NCBI GenBank assembly: GCA_020861095.1
Contig: JAJBTC010000208.1
Coordinates: 25,556 to 89,555 of the forward strand
Length of the DNA: 64,000 nt
Reading direction: 5' to 3'
Source of the DNA: Bacteroides sp.
GTDB taxonomy: Bacteria; Bacteroidota; Bacteroidia; Bacteroidales; Bacteroidaceae
A program made the position numbers and the translations under genes. Below are positions 9,854 to 20,413 of the stretch, piece after piece (position 1 is the stretch's first letter; the number at the start of each line of letters is the position of its first letter). The notes below the pieces were generated by a model. That model made no database searches, was not told where the DNA came from, and worked only from the letters and a program-made list of their open reading frames with translations.

Positions 9854-11890
9854 TTATTTTTCAGTAACAGTCAAAACAGCATTATGTATTCCATTAGAAA
9901 CATCCAGTGTAAATACATAGGGTTTATAAGAAGTCAAAGTCTTTTCTTCTATAATTCCCAGATTACCATCACCACGTCCATTTATATGATCACCTAATCC
10001 GATGAAAACGATATCACTATCAGTAGTCAGGTCACTACCGGTAAATTCCTGGTTGTTACCCCAGCCTTTCTGATAATAAAATTTAAAGTTGATACTATGA
10101 GCCATGATATTTTCTCCTGGTACTAATGTAATCTGATATTTCTTCGGAGAATGTTGTGCCATACACAAACCTCTTTCCGGTCCCCAATCTATAGCATTAT
10201 CCATAGATGGTTTACCAATTTCCTCATCTCCAATAATCCAGATAGCTCCTGTACCATCCGATTGCAATGTAGCCAATTCATCACCATCCATGGCTTCAAC
10301 CCTAAAGTAATTCCAGACAGTATTAGCTGTCACTCTGTATGTACCATCCAGCGGTAAGAAGGTCAGCTTGCCATCAGAGCCTTTTGTAAAGAAGTCCGGA
10401 TCAATCCACCAACTATCAAAATCAGTATTACCTTCTACGGAAATTACCTGTCCCTGGGTAAATTCTTTCTCTATTTTATAGTTGTCCGCATCTACAGCTT
10501 CCATTTTATCACCGTCGAAATAGGCTTCCAAAGCTGGTAATTCTACTTCACCGGTCTTAGTTACAGTCAATACTGCACTATTGATTCCATTCGTAACATC
10601 CACCTGGATCACGTATATACCTCCCAGATCAAAGGATTCATCTTCTGCCAATACGATATTACCACTGTCTATATCATTCCCTTTCTCATCATCCGTTTTG
10701 TTACCAATCACAATATTGGTGTTTGGTGTAGTCAGTCGGGTATGACCAAATTCGTCTCCCCACCCTTTCTGGTCAAAGAACTTGAAGTTGATACTGGTAG
10801 CATGTATGGACTGTCCGCCTACGACCGTTGTCTGATAAATACCCTCAGATACTTCTGCCATACACAGTCCTTTTTCCGTAGTCCATCCTACTGCGTTGGT
10901 GCTTGCGGAAGGTTTACCTATACCTTCTCCGATGATCCAGATTGCTCCGCTACCATCCGCCTGCAACGTAGCGAAGTTGTCACCATTCATTCTGTCTACA
11001 AGGATATATTCATGTTTCAGATTGGCAGTGATACGATAGTCACCTTTCAGAGGTAAAAACTTCAGCGTAGTTTCATTTACCTTTTCAAAGAAGTCGACAT
11101 CCAGCCACCAGGAATCAAAGCCGACAAATCCTTCAAATTCCAGTTCATCCCCCGGCGATAAGCTCAGATCCATCTGATAATTATCATCATCCACTCTTTC
11201 CATTTCCACGCCATTGAGCATATATTTCGCAAACGGAGAGGCTTCGTAAGAAAGTGTATTGAAAGAGATGGTATAGGTACTGGTAACCCCGGAGAAAGTA
11301 ATATAATCTGTAATTCCCTCCACGATCTTTCCATTCTCCAGACCGAAAACCAGTTCATTGCCATGTTCCGAAGTAGGGGATGTCCGGATATACGCCTTTT
11401 GTTTGAGCTCAAATTTATCTGTTACCGCGTATTGGTACTTCTCTATACGATCCATCCGGTATTCCTCCCCTTCTTCCGTGACCAGAGTCAGATAGGAAAA
11501 ATCGGGACGGGATACATTCAGATCATATTCTTTTTCTGTGACGGTAAAGTTTATATTCTGCAATACCAGTTTCAGCACCGCAGTTCCATCCGCTATATCC
11601 GGATAATAGGGAATAAAGATCTTTCCGCTGTATTCACCGTCTGTTTGGGTACGGATCACGGTTTCCGAAACCAGATCTTCCGTGAAATAGAGCTGTGCTT
11701 TCAGTGTAGAAAGAGGTACATCCGAATCGGACACACTCACTGTAAAAGAGAGGCTATCCCCGTACATCGCACTGCCGAATTCGGTCCTGGGATTCATCTG
11801 TGGATTACCCTTTGCCAGATCATCGTCGTTACAGGCATACAAAGCAAATATACCTGCCAGACCAAAAAGTAATTTCTTATATAATTTCAT
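9854..11890 (-). CDS. SusE/F-like surface glycan-binding lipoprotein with internal duplication
   Basis: A 678-residue lipoprotein with lipobox LYAC followed by NDDD, which favours outer-surface display. After an N-terminal immunoglobulin-like part of ~215 residues come two tandem copies of a ~228-residue unit (about 222-448 and 451-678). Both contain FDSWW, LPLxGxYRxTAN, G(S/T)GAIWIIG, GLCMA and NFKF-QKGWG, and both end NAVLTV. The paired Trp motifs are good candidates for stacking on glucan. The position beside SusD matches SusE-position proteins that hold the glycan for the SusCD transporter. No enzyme motif was found. Confidence 0.82.
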   Translation of the reverse strand: MKLYKKLLFGLAGIFALYACNDDDLAKGNPQMNPRTEFGSAMYGDSLSFTVSVSDSDVPLSTLKAQLYFTEDLVSETVIRTQTDGEYSGKIFIPYYPDIADGTAVLKLVLQNINFTVTEKEYDLNVSRPDFSYLTLVTEEGEEYRMDRIEKYQYAVTDKFELKQKAYIRTSPTSEHGNELVFGLENGKIVEGITDYITFSGVTSTYTISFNTLSYEASPFAKYMLNGVEMERVDDDNYQMDLSLSPGDELEFEGFVGFDSWWLDVDFFEKVNETTLKFLPLKGDYRITANLKHEYILVDRMNGDNFATLQADGSGAIWIIGEGIGKPSASTNAVGWTTEKGLCMAEVSEGIYQTTVVGGQSIHATSINFKFFDQKGWGDEFGHTRLTTPNTNIVIGNKTDDEKGNDIDSGNIVLAEDESFDLGGIYVIQVDVTNGINSAVLTVTKTGEVELPALEAYFDGDKMEAVDADNYKIEKEFTQGQVISVEGNTDFDSWWIDPDFFTKGSDGKLTFLPLDGTYRVTANTVWNYFRVEAMDGDELATLQSDGTGAIWIIGDEEIGKPSMDNAIDWGPERGLCMAQHSPKKYQITLVPGENIMAHSINFKFYYQKGWGNNQEFTGSDLTTDSDIVFIGLGDHINGRGDGNLGIIEEKTLTSYKPYVFTLDVSNGIHNAVLTVTEK

Positions 11891-11991
11891 ACGTGGTTTT
11901 TTTAATCGTTTACTGCAATGATCGCAGGGAAACAGGACTTTTGCCCTATATCCGGTCAGAAAGATCCCTTCCCTGCGAACATATACCTGTA

Positions 11992-13488
11992 TTATTTACC
12001 CCAACGGAACGAAGCAACGGAACTGACAGGCACTTCATATACAAAATGGCGTTGTCCATCGCTGATGGTGATCTGCTGATGATCTCCACTCTCGTTCAGT
12101 ACCACCACTGCATAGGAACCATCTGTATTCCTGAAAGCGGCATACGTCACCCCTTCTACATCGTATCCACCCGCACCGATACGTACGGCATCCGGTTTTA
12201 CGACTGCGGAAAGATGTCCGACAATGTAGTAGTGAGAATTGCGACGCATCGTTCTATAGTCTGCTTTATCAATATCTACCGCACCGTAACAGGTCTGGCA
12301 TCCGCCGTCGCGGTTGGGACCTCTTTCGCTATCCAGCATCAGGTTCCATACGATGACACCGCGGCACCAGTTGTTGACCGTACCCAGTGCAACCTCCCGC
12401 ATGTCTTCGATCAGGCGGGTGTTCAGGTTACGACCATCGTTCCAGGTACCGATAGAAGTCTCGGTAAACACCAGTTCTTTATCCGGACGCAACTCGTGTA
12501 TCTTGTTCAACTCACTGCGATGACCGCCGTAGTTGTGGTAAGCTGTTCCCGCGAAATACTGAGCAGCCTCTTCATCCGCGAAAAGTTTGATCGGATAATT
12601 CTTCTGATCGTCCATATCGTCGTAGTTATAGTTGTGGTCAAACGCATAGATCTTGGTAGACAGACCTGCTGACTTCATTTTGGGTCCCAACGCATCCCTT
12701 ACGAACTCCTGTTGTTCATCCCAGTACATCAGCAGGGAAGCCGAATTGCCCGGATTCAGCGGTTCGTTCTGCGGAGTGATCGAGTAGATAGAGATCCCTT
12801 CGTTCTGGAACGCCTGGATCCACTTCACAAAATAAGTAGCATAGTCATCGTAATAAGCCGGGTTCAGATGTCCGTCGGTCCAGGAATCAAAGGGGTTCAG
12901 ATCTGTCAGGTTGTCTACCTTCATCCATTTCGGACAGGTCCAGGGTGAACCCATGATGCGGATCTCCGGATTGATGGCCAGGATCTCTTTGAGAACAGGG
13001 ATCACATACTCCTTCTCTTCACTCTGCAAAGCGAAATTCTCAATACCCTCTTCGTCACAACAGGTATACTCACTCAGGGAGAAGTCGGAACACCCGATAG
13101 CGATACGGATGTAGCTGTATCCCAGACCGGTCTCGTGCGAGAAGGTTTCCCGCAGGAAGCGGGTACGATCTTCCTGGGACATCTGCATCAGGTTGTAACA
13201 CGTGGAACCGGTCACAGCAGCACCAAAACCGTCCATGGTCTGGTATTCCGTACCCGGGTCCAGCGTAATACAATTCGGAGAGAGATTGTCCCGTGTGTTA
13301 TAAGAAACTCCTGTCCGGAGCAGGTCCTGTATCCGGTTATTGGTAGTTACCAATACCTTTACATCCCCCTCTATCGTTTCCCAGCTTTCCCATTCCTGTA
13401 CAGGACTTTCTCCCGGAGAATCATTGCCACAGGCTACTGATACAAAAGCCCACGCGGTCATTGCGAAAAATATATTTCTGATATTCAT
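11992..13488 (-). CDS. GH30 family glucanase lipoprotein, probable endo-beta-1,6-glucanase
   Basis: A 498-residue protein with signal peptide and lipobox SVAC. GH30 features: TMDGFGAAVTGSTCYNL, the acid/base Glu in ITPQNEPLNPG and the nucleophile Glu in LVFTETSIGT, then a C-terminal beta-sandwich (YAAFRNTDGSYAVVVLNES). Full length resembles GH30 subfamily 3 enzymes that cut beta-1,6-glucan, including the one in the Bacteroides thetaiotaomicron pustulan locus. It lies 41 bases downstream of SusD. A glucosylceramidase-type activity cannot be excluded from motifs alone, but SusCD context argues for a polysaccharide. Confidence 0.87.
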   Translation of the reverse strand: MNIRNIFFAMTAWAFVSVACGNDSPGESPVQEWESWETIEGDVKVLVTTNNRIQDLLRTGVSYNTRDNLSPNCITLDPGTEYQTMDGFGAAVTGSTCYNLMQMSQEDRTRFLRETFSHETGLGYSYIRIAIGCSDFSLSEYTCCDEEGIENFALQSEEKEYVIPVLKEILAINPEIRIMGSPWTCPKWMKVDNLTDLNPFDSWTDGHLNPAYYDDYATYFVKWIQAFQNEGISIYSITPQNEPLNPGNSASLLMYWDEQQEFVRDALGPKMKSAGLSTKIYAFDHNYNYDDMDDQKNYPIKLFADEEAAQYFAGTAYHNYGGHRSELNKIHELRPDKELVFTETSIGTWNDGRNLNTRLIEDMREVALGTVNNWCRGVIVWNLMLDSERGPNRDGGCQTCYGAVDIDKADYRTMRRNSHYYIVGHLSAVVKPDAVRIGAGGYDVEGVTYAAFRNTDGSYAVVVLNESGDHQQITISDGQRHFVYEVPVSSVASFRWGK

Positions 13489-13529
13489 ACGATGTGTAGT
13501 TTTTAAATACGAATAAATAATAGGTTTGA

Positions 13530-15047
13530 TTAATATCCCGGATTCTGAACGATCTTATCGTTTTCGTCCAGTATCAACTGCGGGATAGGCAGACGATAAG
13601 AATATTCCGTATAAGGATTTACCAGCGGCAGACGACCGCTGTCTCTTCTATTGAGGTCGTTCATCACCTCTTCTACCAGGTTGTGACGACACAGGTCGAA
13701 CCAGCGCTCTCCTTCGAAAGCAAGTTCCAGACGACGCTCTTTCAATACCGCCTCTAGCATGCTCTCTCTGGAAGCAGAAGCCGAAGAGGACAGATTGCCC
13801 AACCCCACCCGGTTGCGCACCTGATTGACAATAGCGGCGGCGGCGGCCAGATCCGGAGACTCTTTGAGTACCAGGGCTTCGGCTTTGAGAAGCAGAATAT
13901 CCGCCATACGGAGCTTAATGATGGAGTTTACTCCCGAACGACATTTATAGACAAACGGATAATTATTGGAAGGATAATAGTTGCTCCAGCCACAATCGTA
14001 ATATACGATCGATTCGTTTTTACGGATCTCATCTCCTTCATTATCAAACGCACGGATCAGATCGCGGGAAGGCGTTACCCATTTGGCCCAGCTAAACTGA
14101 TAGTCCCAGTTGAGGATGTCCCGTCCGTACATCCAGGCCACCCAGTTCCCACTTCCGGAAGTATATTGCAGTTCCAGTATAGACTCTACGGTATTCCGCA
14201 TCTTGGCATCCGTACCTAAGGCATTCATACCAAACAGGTCGTCGTAATGATCTGCCAGCCGGAATCCTTCGGCAGTCAGTTCATCGGCATATTGGATCAC
14301 CTTGCTGTAATCCCGCAAAGGTTTTTCGGCATAGAGTTTGGCCAGTACGGCACGCGCTACCGATTTGCTCAGACGGGTCTTGTTGCCATTGTTATCCGGC
14401 GCGTATTCCAGGGCTTCCAGCAGATCTTGCTCCGCCTGTTCGTAAGCCTCCAGCTCCGTATTCTGCTCAGGGAAATACTGCGGGTATACCTCTTCGATAT
14501 TTTCCGCAGTAATGTCTCCGGCCACTCCGGTAACCACAGGAATATCTCCCCAGATACGTGCCATGGTAAACAGGATCAACCCCCGGTAGATTTTGGCTTC
14601 CGCTTTCCATTGTTCACGTTCGGTCTTAGAGAACGTAGCATCCGGTACATCATCAATGTAACAAATGATGCGGTTGGCGGTAGCAATATCTGTCAGATAA
14701 CGATTCCAATCACGTTCTATTATTTCATTACCACCATCTATGGTGTTATTTTCAAAAGGAACAACTTGCGCTCCCGTAGTCCCTCCATAGGCGTTGTCCG
14801 AATGGGTATCTCCCAGAAGAGCTACATCTAGGCACCAGTGTCCCTGGTTGTCTCTCATCCGGTTGTACATACTCAGATATTGAGAATACATTTCCGCCCG
14901 GTTTTTAAAGGGGATCTCATCTCCGGACTCATCCGTACCTCCGACAGTTACATCGGAATATTCACTTACCGGATCATAGTCGAGCGAACAGGCACTCAGG
15001 AGCACCACACATGCCGAAAGTATTCCGGTGATATATTTTATCTTCAT
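13530..15047 (-). CDS. susD: SusD-like nutrient-binding outer membrane lipoprotein
   Basis: The ATG at 15047 has AGGAGG 6 bases upstream and starts a lipoprotein signal (LLSAC); a longer version would begin at a weaker codon. The 505-residue protein carries SusD/RagB features: ADILLLKAEAL, the helical repeat scaffold, and the C-terminal RLELAFEGERWFDLCRHN and YRLPIPQLILDEN. It caps the SusC channel and delivers oligosaccharide to it. It lies 18 bases behind SusC, so the two are co-translated. Confidence 0.95.
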   Translation of the reverse strand: MKIKYITGILSACVVLLSACSLDYDPVSEYSDVTVGGTDESGDEIPFKNRAEMYSQYLSMYNRMRDNQGHWCLDVALLGDTHSDNAYGGTTGAQVVPFENNTIDGGNEIIERDWNRYLTDIATANRIICYIDDVPDATFSKTEREQWKAEAKIYRGLILFTMARIWGDIPVVTGVAGDITAENIEEVYPQYFPEQNTELEAYEQAEQDLLEALEYAPDNNGNKTRLSKSVARAVLAKLYAEKPLRDYSKVIQYADELTAEGFRLADHYDDLFGMNALGTDAKMRNTVESILELQYTSGSGNWVAWMYGRDILNWDYQFSWAKWVTPSRDLIRAFDNEGDEIRKNESIVYYDCGWSNYYPSNNYPFVYKCRSGVNSIIKLRMADILLLKAEALVLKESPDLAAAAAIVNQVRNRVGLGNLSSSASASRESMLEAVLKERRLELAFEGERWFDLCRHNLVEEVMNDLNRRDSGRLPLVNPYTEYSYRLPIPQLILDENDKIVQNPGY

Positions 15048-15065
15048 AGATTTTCCTCCTGTCAA

Positions 15066-18059
15066 TTAAAATTCAACATTGATACCAAATACAAACGATT
15101 TACTGTGCGGATAGGTACCCCAGTCGATTCCCTGTACAGCACCGTTGTTTCCCCACTGGTTCACTTCCGGGTCCATACCGGAGTAGTTGGTCCAGGTAAG
15201 CAGGTTGGTAGCCGTGAAATAGGGTTGCAGGCGACTGATGCCCCACTTCTTCAGCAATTGTCCTCGTACGTTATAGGAAAGAGAAATATCCTTCACACGC
15301 AGATAGCTACCGTCTTCGATGAAATAGGTCGAATTCTTCATATCAAAATTGGCCTTAGGCACATCGGTGATCTGTCCGGGTATCTGCCAACGCTTCAGTA
15401 CGCGGATAGATTGGTTCTTTCCATCGTACATACCCTCTGTCTCCATACGGGAAGCATTGAAAATATCGTTTCCATACGATCCCTGCAAGAGAACGTTCAG
15501 CGTAAATCCTTTCCAGCTGAATGTATTGGTCAGCCCGAACGTAAAATCCGGATTGGGATCTCCGATATACGTACGGTCACTGGTAGAGATGATGCCATCG
15601 TCATTCAGGTCCCGGTACATCAACTCACCGGTTTCCGGGTTCACTCCGTCACTGATATATCCATAGAACCCTCCCAGCGGACGACCCACCATGTTGCGCA
15701 CCGCATATTCTCCTACATTTTCACTGGTTTTCGCATCGTAATATACCTGCTTCAATGCCAGCTTGGTGAGTTTATTGCGGTTGAAAGAGATATTAAAGTC
15801 GGTGGTCCATTCGAATTTACCGGTCATATTCAGTGAATTGATCGTAAGTTCAAAACCCTTATTCACCATTTCACCTTCGTTTCTGGTGATCTCATTCGCT
15901 ACCGCCGCACCCGCGGGCAGACTCACCTTCATCAGCATATTGGTCGTCTTTTTGTAGTAATAATCCATATAGATATTCAATCTGCTGTTGAGAAGAGAAA
16001 AGTCCAGTCCGATATTACTCTGGGTAGTGGTTTCCCACTTCAGGTCTTTGGTACGCAGATTGGCTACACTGATGGTAGGTACAGGGTTTTTATTCACGTT
16101 TTCGTCCTCATCATCAAAATCGAACCACTGGATACGCTGGATGTTGTATCTCTGCAGGTACGCATAATCACCCAACCCCGATTGGTTTCCGGTCTGTCCC
16201 CAGCCTCCACGCAATTTCAGGTCGTTGATCCAGGTAACATCTTCCATAAAGGCTTCGGAAGAGATACGCCATGCGGCAGATACGGAAGGAAAATATCCCC
16301 ACCGGTGATCCGGATGCAGTTTGGAAGATCCGTCGGCACGCATATTGGCAGTCACCATGTATTTGCTGTCGTAGTTGTAGGCCACACGTCCGAAGTAAGA
16401 CATAATAGCCCATTCCGACGCAGTGGTATTTGTATCAGTCCAGGAAATTTTATTGGCGGCATTCAATGTTTTGATGTCATCGCTCAGGAAGTGTGAACCT
16501 GATATATAACTTTGCGACCAACCGGAGCGGGTATAAGAAGATCCGGCCATCGCTTCTATACTATGTTTACCCCTGCTTTTAGTGTAAGTCAACACATTGT
16601 CCAGAACAATGACAGAACTCAGCGATCGTCTGTCTGATGCTGTCCCATAGGTATCACGTCCGTAACTGGTCTTCACCGGATCGAGAAAATTGGTATCGTG
16701 TTGCGCGTCCCGGTCTAAGGTGAACGTAGAGTTGAGTTTCAAGTCTTTGAAAAAATCGATCTGCATCTTCCCTGTAGCTAACAAACGATTGGCCTTGTTC
16801 TTATTATTCTCACTGCGAGCCATATTCTCCAGGGGATGAGTGACATTTACTCCGTAGAAATTGTTGTAGTACTGATCCGGATTATCCACATCCCAGACAG
16901 GAGCATACGTGGGAGTATTGATCACCGACAGGATTACACCTGCGCGGTTGGCCCCTGTTCCGGAAATAATACCGTTGCTGGCATAATCGGAATAAGCCAC
17001 ATTGGCACCTACATTCAGCCAGGGACGGATCTGGTTGTCGATATTCACACGGAAGTTGTAGCGTTTGTAGAAAGCGACCTTGATGACTCCGTCTTCTCCT
17101 GTATACCCTCCGGAGATGAAATATTTCATTTTATCATTTCCATTGGATACAGAGGCCTGATAGTTCTGGGTAACCCCTGTACGGTATGTCTCTTTGAACC
17201 AGTCGGTCTGGTCCGTGAGTCCGTCAGGCAATTTCACCAGTCCGATCTCATCCATCAGGTCTTTGTACTGGGCTGCATTCAGCGACTTGATCTTATTGGC
17301 CACTTTGGTAACCCCTGCATGCGCGTTGAAAGTCACTTTAGCAATGCCGGCAGCCCCCTGCTTGGTCGTGATCATAATGACCCCGTTGGCAGCACGCGAA
17401 CCATAGATAGCTGCTGACGAGGCATCTTTCAGGATCTGCATACTTTCAATGTCATTGGCAGCAAGGAATTTGATATCCGTCATAGGTACTCCGTCCACCA
17501 CATAAAGCGGATCATTGCTACCGTTTACAGAAGTGGTACCACGTACACGGATAGACAATCCTGCGCCGGGTTCTCCATTGGGCTGTACGACCGAAATACC
17601 CGCCGCTTTCCCCTGAATGGCCTGAGCAGCCGATACAATGGGACGCTGGTCCAGGTCCTTGGTGGAAACGCTGGAAATCGCGGTTGTCACGTCTTTCCGC
17701 TTGACCGAACCGTAACCGATCACTACGACTTCATCCAGCAATTCACTGTCTTCCTGCAGGACGATCTTCATGGTAGGTGTAGCCCTGACCTCCTGAGTCA
17801 CAAACCCCACATAGGATATGACCAGGGTAGCTCCTTCACTCACCTGAATGGTGAAATTCCCATCAAAATCTGTGATCAATCCATTCGTTGTGCCTTTTTC
17901 CAGGACACTGGCTCCGATGACACTGTCTCCATACGGATCGGACACCGTTCCATGGACCGTGAGGGTTTGTGCGAACGCACTCCATGAAATACATGCGACA
18001 AGTAAAGTCAGGAGAATCTTCCGATTCCCGAATAGGAACTTTTTCCTGTTCTTCTTCAT
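15066..18059 (-). CDS. susC: SusC-like TonB-dependent outer membrane transporter
   Basis: A 997-residue protein with a signal peptide (residues 1-30), a carboxypeptidase-regulatory-like domain (~33-110; GTTNGLITDFDGNFTI), the SusC signature LDEVVVIGYGSVKRKDV, a plug domain (~120-235; DPLYVVDGVPM, ASSAAIYGSRAANGVIMITT) and a 22-strand barrel ending in FVFGINVEF. It imports oligosaccharide energised by TonB. There is no extra N-terminal signalling domain, consistent with control by the upstream regulator rather than by an anti-sigma pair. Confidence 0.97.
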   Translation of the reverse strand: MKKNRKKFLFGNRKILLTLLVACISWSAFAQTLTVHGTVSDPYGDSVIGASVLEKGTTNGLITDFDGNFTIQVSEGATLVISYVGFVTQEVRATPTMKIVLQEDSELLDEVVVIGYGSVKRKDVTTAISSVSTKDLDQRPIVSAAQAIQGKAAGISVVQPNGEPGAGLSIRVRGTTSVNGSNDPLYVVDGVPMTDIKFLAANDIESMQILKDASSAAIYGSRAANGVIMITTKQGAAGIAKVTFNAHAGVTKVANKIKSLNAAQYKDLMDEIGLVKLPDGLTDQTDWFKETYRTGVTQNYQASVSNGNDKMKYFISGGYTGEDGVIKVAFYKRYNFRVNIDNQIRPWLNVGANVAYSDYASNGIISGTGANRAGVILSVINTPTYAPVWDVDNPDQYYNNFYGVNVTHPLENMARSENNKNKANRLLATGKMQIDFFKDLKLNSTFTLDRDAQHDTNFLDPVKTSYGRDTYGTASDRRSLSSVIVLDNVLTYTKSRGKHSIEAMAGSSYTRSGWSQSYISGSHFLSDDIKTLNAANKISWTDTNTTASEWAIMSYFGRVAYNYDSKYMVTANMRADGSSKLHPDHRWGYFPSVSAAWRISSEAFMEDVTWINDLKLRGGWGQTGNQSGLGDYAYLQRYNIQRIQWFDFDDEDENVNKNPVPTISVANLRTKDLKWETTTQSNIGLDFSLLNSRLNIYMDYYYKKTTNMLMKVSLPAGAAVANEITRNEGEMVNKGFELTINSLNMTGKFEWTTDFNISFNRNKLTKLALKQVYYDAKTSENVGEYAVRNMVGRPLGGFYGYISDGVNPETGELMYRDLNDDGIISTSDRTYIGDPNPDFTFGLTNTFSWKGFTLNVLLQGSYGNDIFNASRMETEGMYDGKNQSIRVLKRWQIPGQITDVPKANFDMKNSTYFIEDGSYLRVKDISLSYNVRGQLLKKWGISRLQPYFTATNLLTWTNYSGMDPEVNQWGNNGAVQGIDWGTYPHSKSFVFGINVEF

Positions 18060-18659
18060 ACGTATTAATTTAAAAGTTAATTTAGATACAACAGGCTATC
18101 CGGTATTCAAATGTATCGGATACATCCATTACCGGTAAGCGTGTGTCAAAAGTATAGATTAAGGCAAGCTCTCTGACTTCAAGGGGGAATTTGGTGGAAG
18201 CATACAAAGGTTAAAAACCTAATAATTAACTTAGTAAATTAAGAAATCTATATTAAAAAAGTGGAAGATTTATAAGGAAGAACAACAACCAAACAGGTAG
18301 CTGTAAGTGGTAAATGGAAACCATACGTCTCAATAAACAGCTTATACAAAGACACATTGAATGAGTAACATGAATGAAAAGAAGGAAGTATATAGTTGAT
18401 AAAAAGTGAACTTAGGATACTGTCTTAAGAACAGATCTCCGGATTCTTACACGATATTTACCCAACCGATCCTTTATCTCTTTGTGGTATATAGATTATT
18501 TAAAGGATCCTGTCAGAAAAGTCATTTTTTACCCTTCGGAATGTTGCCCGCAGGAAAGGATCTCTCCTGACTGATCCATCTAAAAACAGTTTGTAAGTAT
18601 CTATCCGAAGAAAAAGGCCTGCGGTATTTTCTGAAAACAACTCTCCGCCGGATGAAAAG
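18060..18659. promoter_or_regulatory. Upstream region of susC with promoter candidate
   Basis: Minus-strand TACTTTTG (18154 to 18147) fits the -7 box and would start transcription of the susC-susD-GH30-SusE-GH5 operon about 90 bases before susC. The remaining ~500 bases between it and the regulator's end are AT-rich with no gene. Operator sites for the regulator would be expected here but none could be defined. Confidence 0.45.
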
Positions 18660-20307
18660 CTATCGGATCTGCTTCACCCGATCTTCGAACTCATCCCGGG
18701 AACCGGCTGCTTTGTTTTTGACCTTAGCACGGTAGTTATAGATCGTATTCACCGAATAGCGCAGGAATTCCGCGATCTGGGAGCTGTCTTCAATACCTAA
18801 CCGGATCAGTGCAAATATGCGAAGTTCGGTATTCAGCAGTTCTCCTTTCTTAAGTTGTATCTCTTCACCGGGCTGTAACAATCCGTTGAATTCACGGACA
18901 AAATCCGGGAACAGGTGCAGGAAAGCAGTATCAAAATTGGTATACAGTTCTTCCAGTTCGCTATCCAGCGATTCGGGAGAACGTGTGATGCGTACCAGTT
19001 CAGCCGTCTGCCCCCCCGGTGATCTTCTTATGTACCATACGCCGATAGGCATCCAATTTATCTATATACGTCGAACAGAGTTTGATGAACCGGGCAATGT
19101 ATTCCTCTTTGATCTGGTTCGATTCGGAAAGATCTTCATTGGTGGTCTGGAGACAGACATTCACTTGCAGCAGTTCTTCATTGAGAGCTTTCAGTTGACT
19201 ATTGGCTGTTTGCAGATGATTACGTGCCCATGCCAGGCGCTGCATCTGTCTGTAAATATAGAGCATCGCAGCGATCAACAAGAGAGACAGAGCGCTAATC
19301 AGGATCAAATAAGACTGCAAGGTACGATTCTGACGTTCGCTCATGGCCTGATAGGTAAGGTCTATCAGGGAAAGAATACCGGCACTCTGCAGGCTACGCA
19401 GTTTGGCGTTATAAAAATGGGTCTCGCTCCACGAAAAGCGGATATAGCGATAGGCACGCTCCAGATCGCCCTCTTCATAGAGTATCATGGCGAGCGTCCA
19501 CAACGAAGCATGATCTTTGGTAGAGGAACGGATATCGGAAATGGCCGAAAGGGTCAGGTAATATTTTTGTCCTTCGGTATCCCCCGCTGCTTTACAGATG
19601 AGAGAACGTTGAAACGCCACCAACGCATAGGCCGGTGTATCCGGGACCACTTCTTTCATATGTTCGTCATTGATCTCCCAGGCTTTCTCCATCGGACCAT
19701 GGTCACGATAAACGGTCTCCGTGATCTCCATACGTAGCGGATGTTTCTGGGGAAGGATCCTGAAAAGAGTGTCTTTATACCGATCGGATACCTGACGATA
19801 CCGGACCGCACTGGCCGGATCCTGGGTATAAGAAGAGAGTTCGCCGTAGACATGATCATAAGCCGCCAGGTAATCCGGGTACAGATCAGACGACAGGCCC
19901 ACCCGATCTATATTTCCCAGCATATCCACGGCCTCTTTATACATGCCGCAGGACCCCAACAGGTAAGCCAGCCGGATCTTACTCTCCTCCAGCAGACGGG
20001 ATTCGCTCAACTCTGTAGAGGCAAGTTCTATGTTGGCATGCAGATAGTAAATGGCAGAATCACACAGGTAAGAGTAATATTCCTCTACAAGCAGGGAGTG
20101 CAGCCCATATTTCTCGGGAGCCGTCAGTTGCTCATTCCCTAACCGGCTTCTGATGCCCCGGATACGGTCTTCTTTCCCGCGGTTGTATTGAGTATACTCT
20201 TCCATAGTCCGGTCCAAGATACGATACAAAGAATCCAGATCGCCCGCTATGGAAACAACAGGGATAAAAAAACACAGTAATAGAAACAGGTTACTCTTTA
20301 TATACAT
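18660..20307 (-). CDS. Membrane-bound DUF6377-type PUL regulator, frameshifted
   Basis: The ATG at 20307 begins a signal sequence ([20 protein letters not shown]). A periplasmic helical-repeat domain follows to about residue 320, then a membrane helix (~325-347, [20 protein letters not shown]), a coiled coil ([18 protein letters not shown]), and a cytoplasmic C-terminal domain whose end carries a LuxR-like helix-turn-helix ([20 protein letters not shown]). Such one-component sensors bind a glycan fragment outside and activate the adjacent susCD operon. The frame breaks at a run of seven C at 18981-18987 (plus strand): as written the protein ends ITGGADG, but six would give [13 protein letters not shown] and run on into the HTH. 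Without repair the product lacks its DNA-binding part. Confidence 0.82.
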
Positions 20308-20353
20308 TCGGTTTGTCAGGCTATATACGTGCACTTATTCAGGTTCGTTACCA

Positions 20354-20382
20354 CAAAGATATAAAGAAAAAAGTTATCTTTG
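20354..20382. promoter_or_regulatory. Divergent promoter pair between regulator and DUF5009 gene
   Basis: Minus-strand TATCTTTG (20361 to 20354) faces the regulator and plus-strand TATCTTTG (20375-20382) faces the membrane protein gene. Both match the TAnnTTTG -7 box and lie 30-50 bases before the starts. Confidence 0.6.
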
Positions 20383-20413
20383 CCGGTATAACCCCCAAAT
20401 AACTTAACACACC

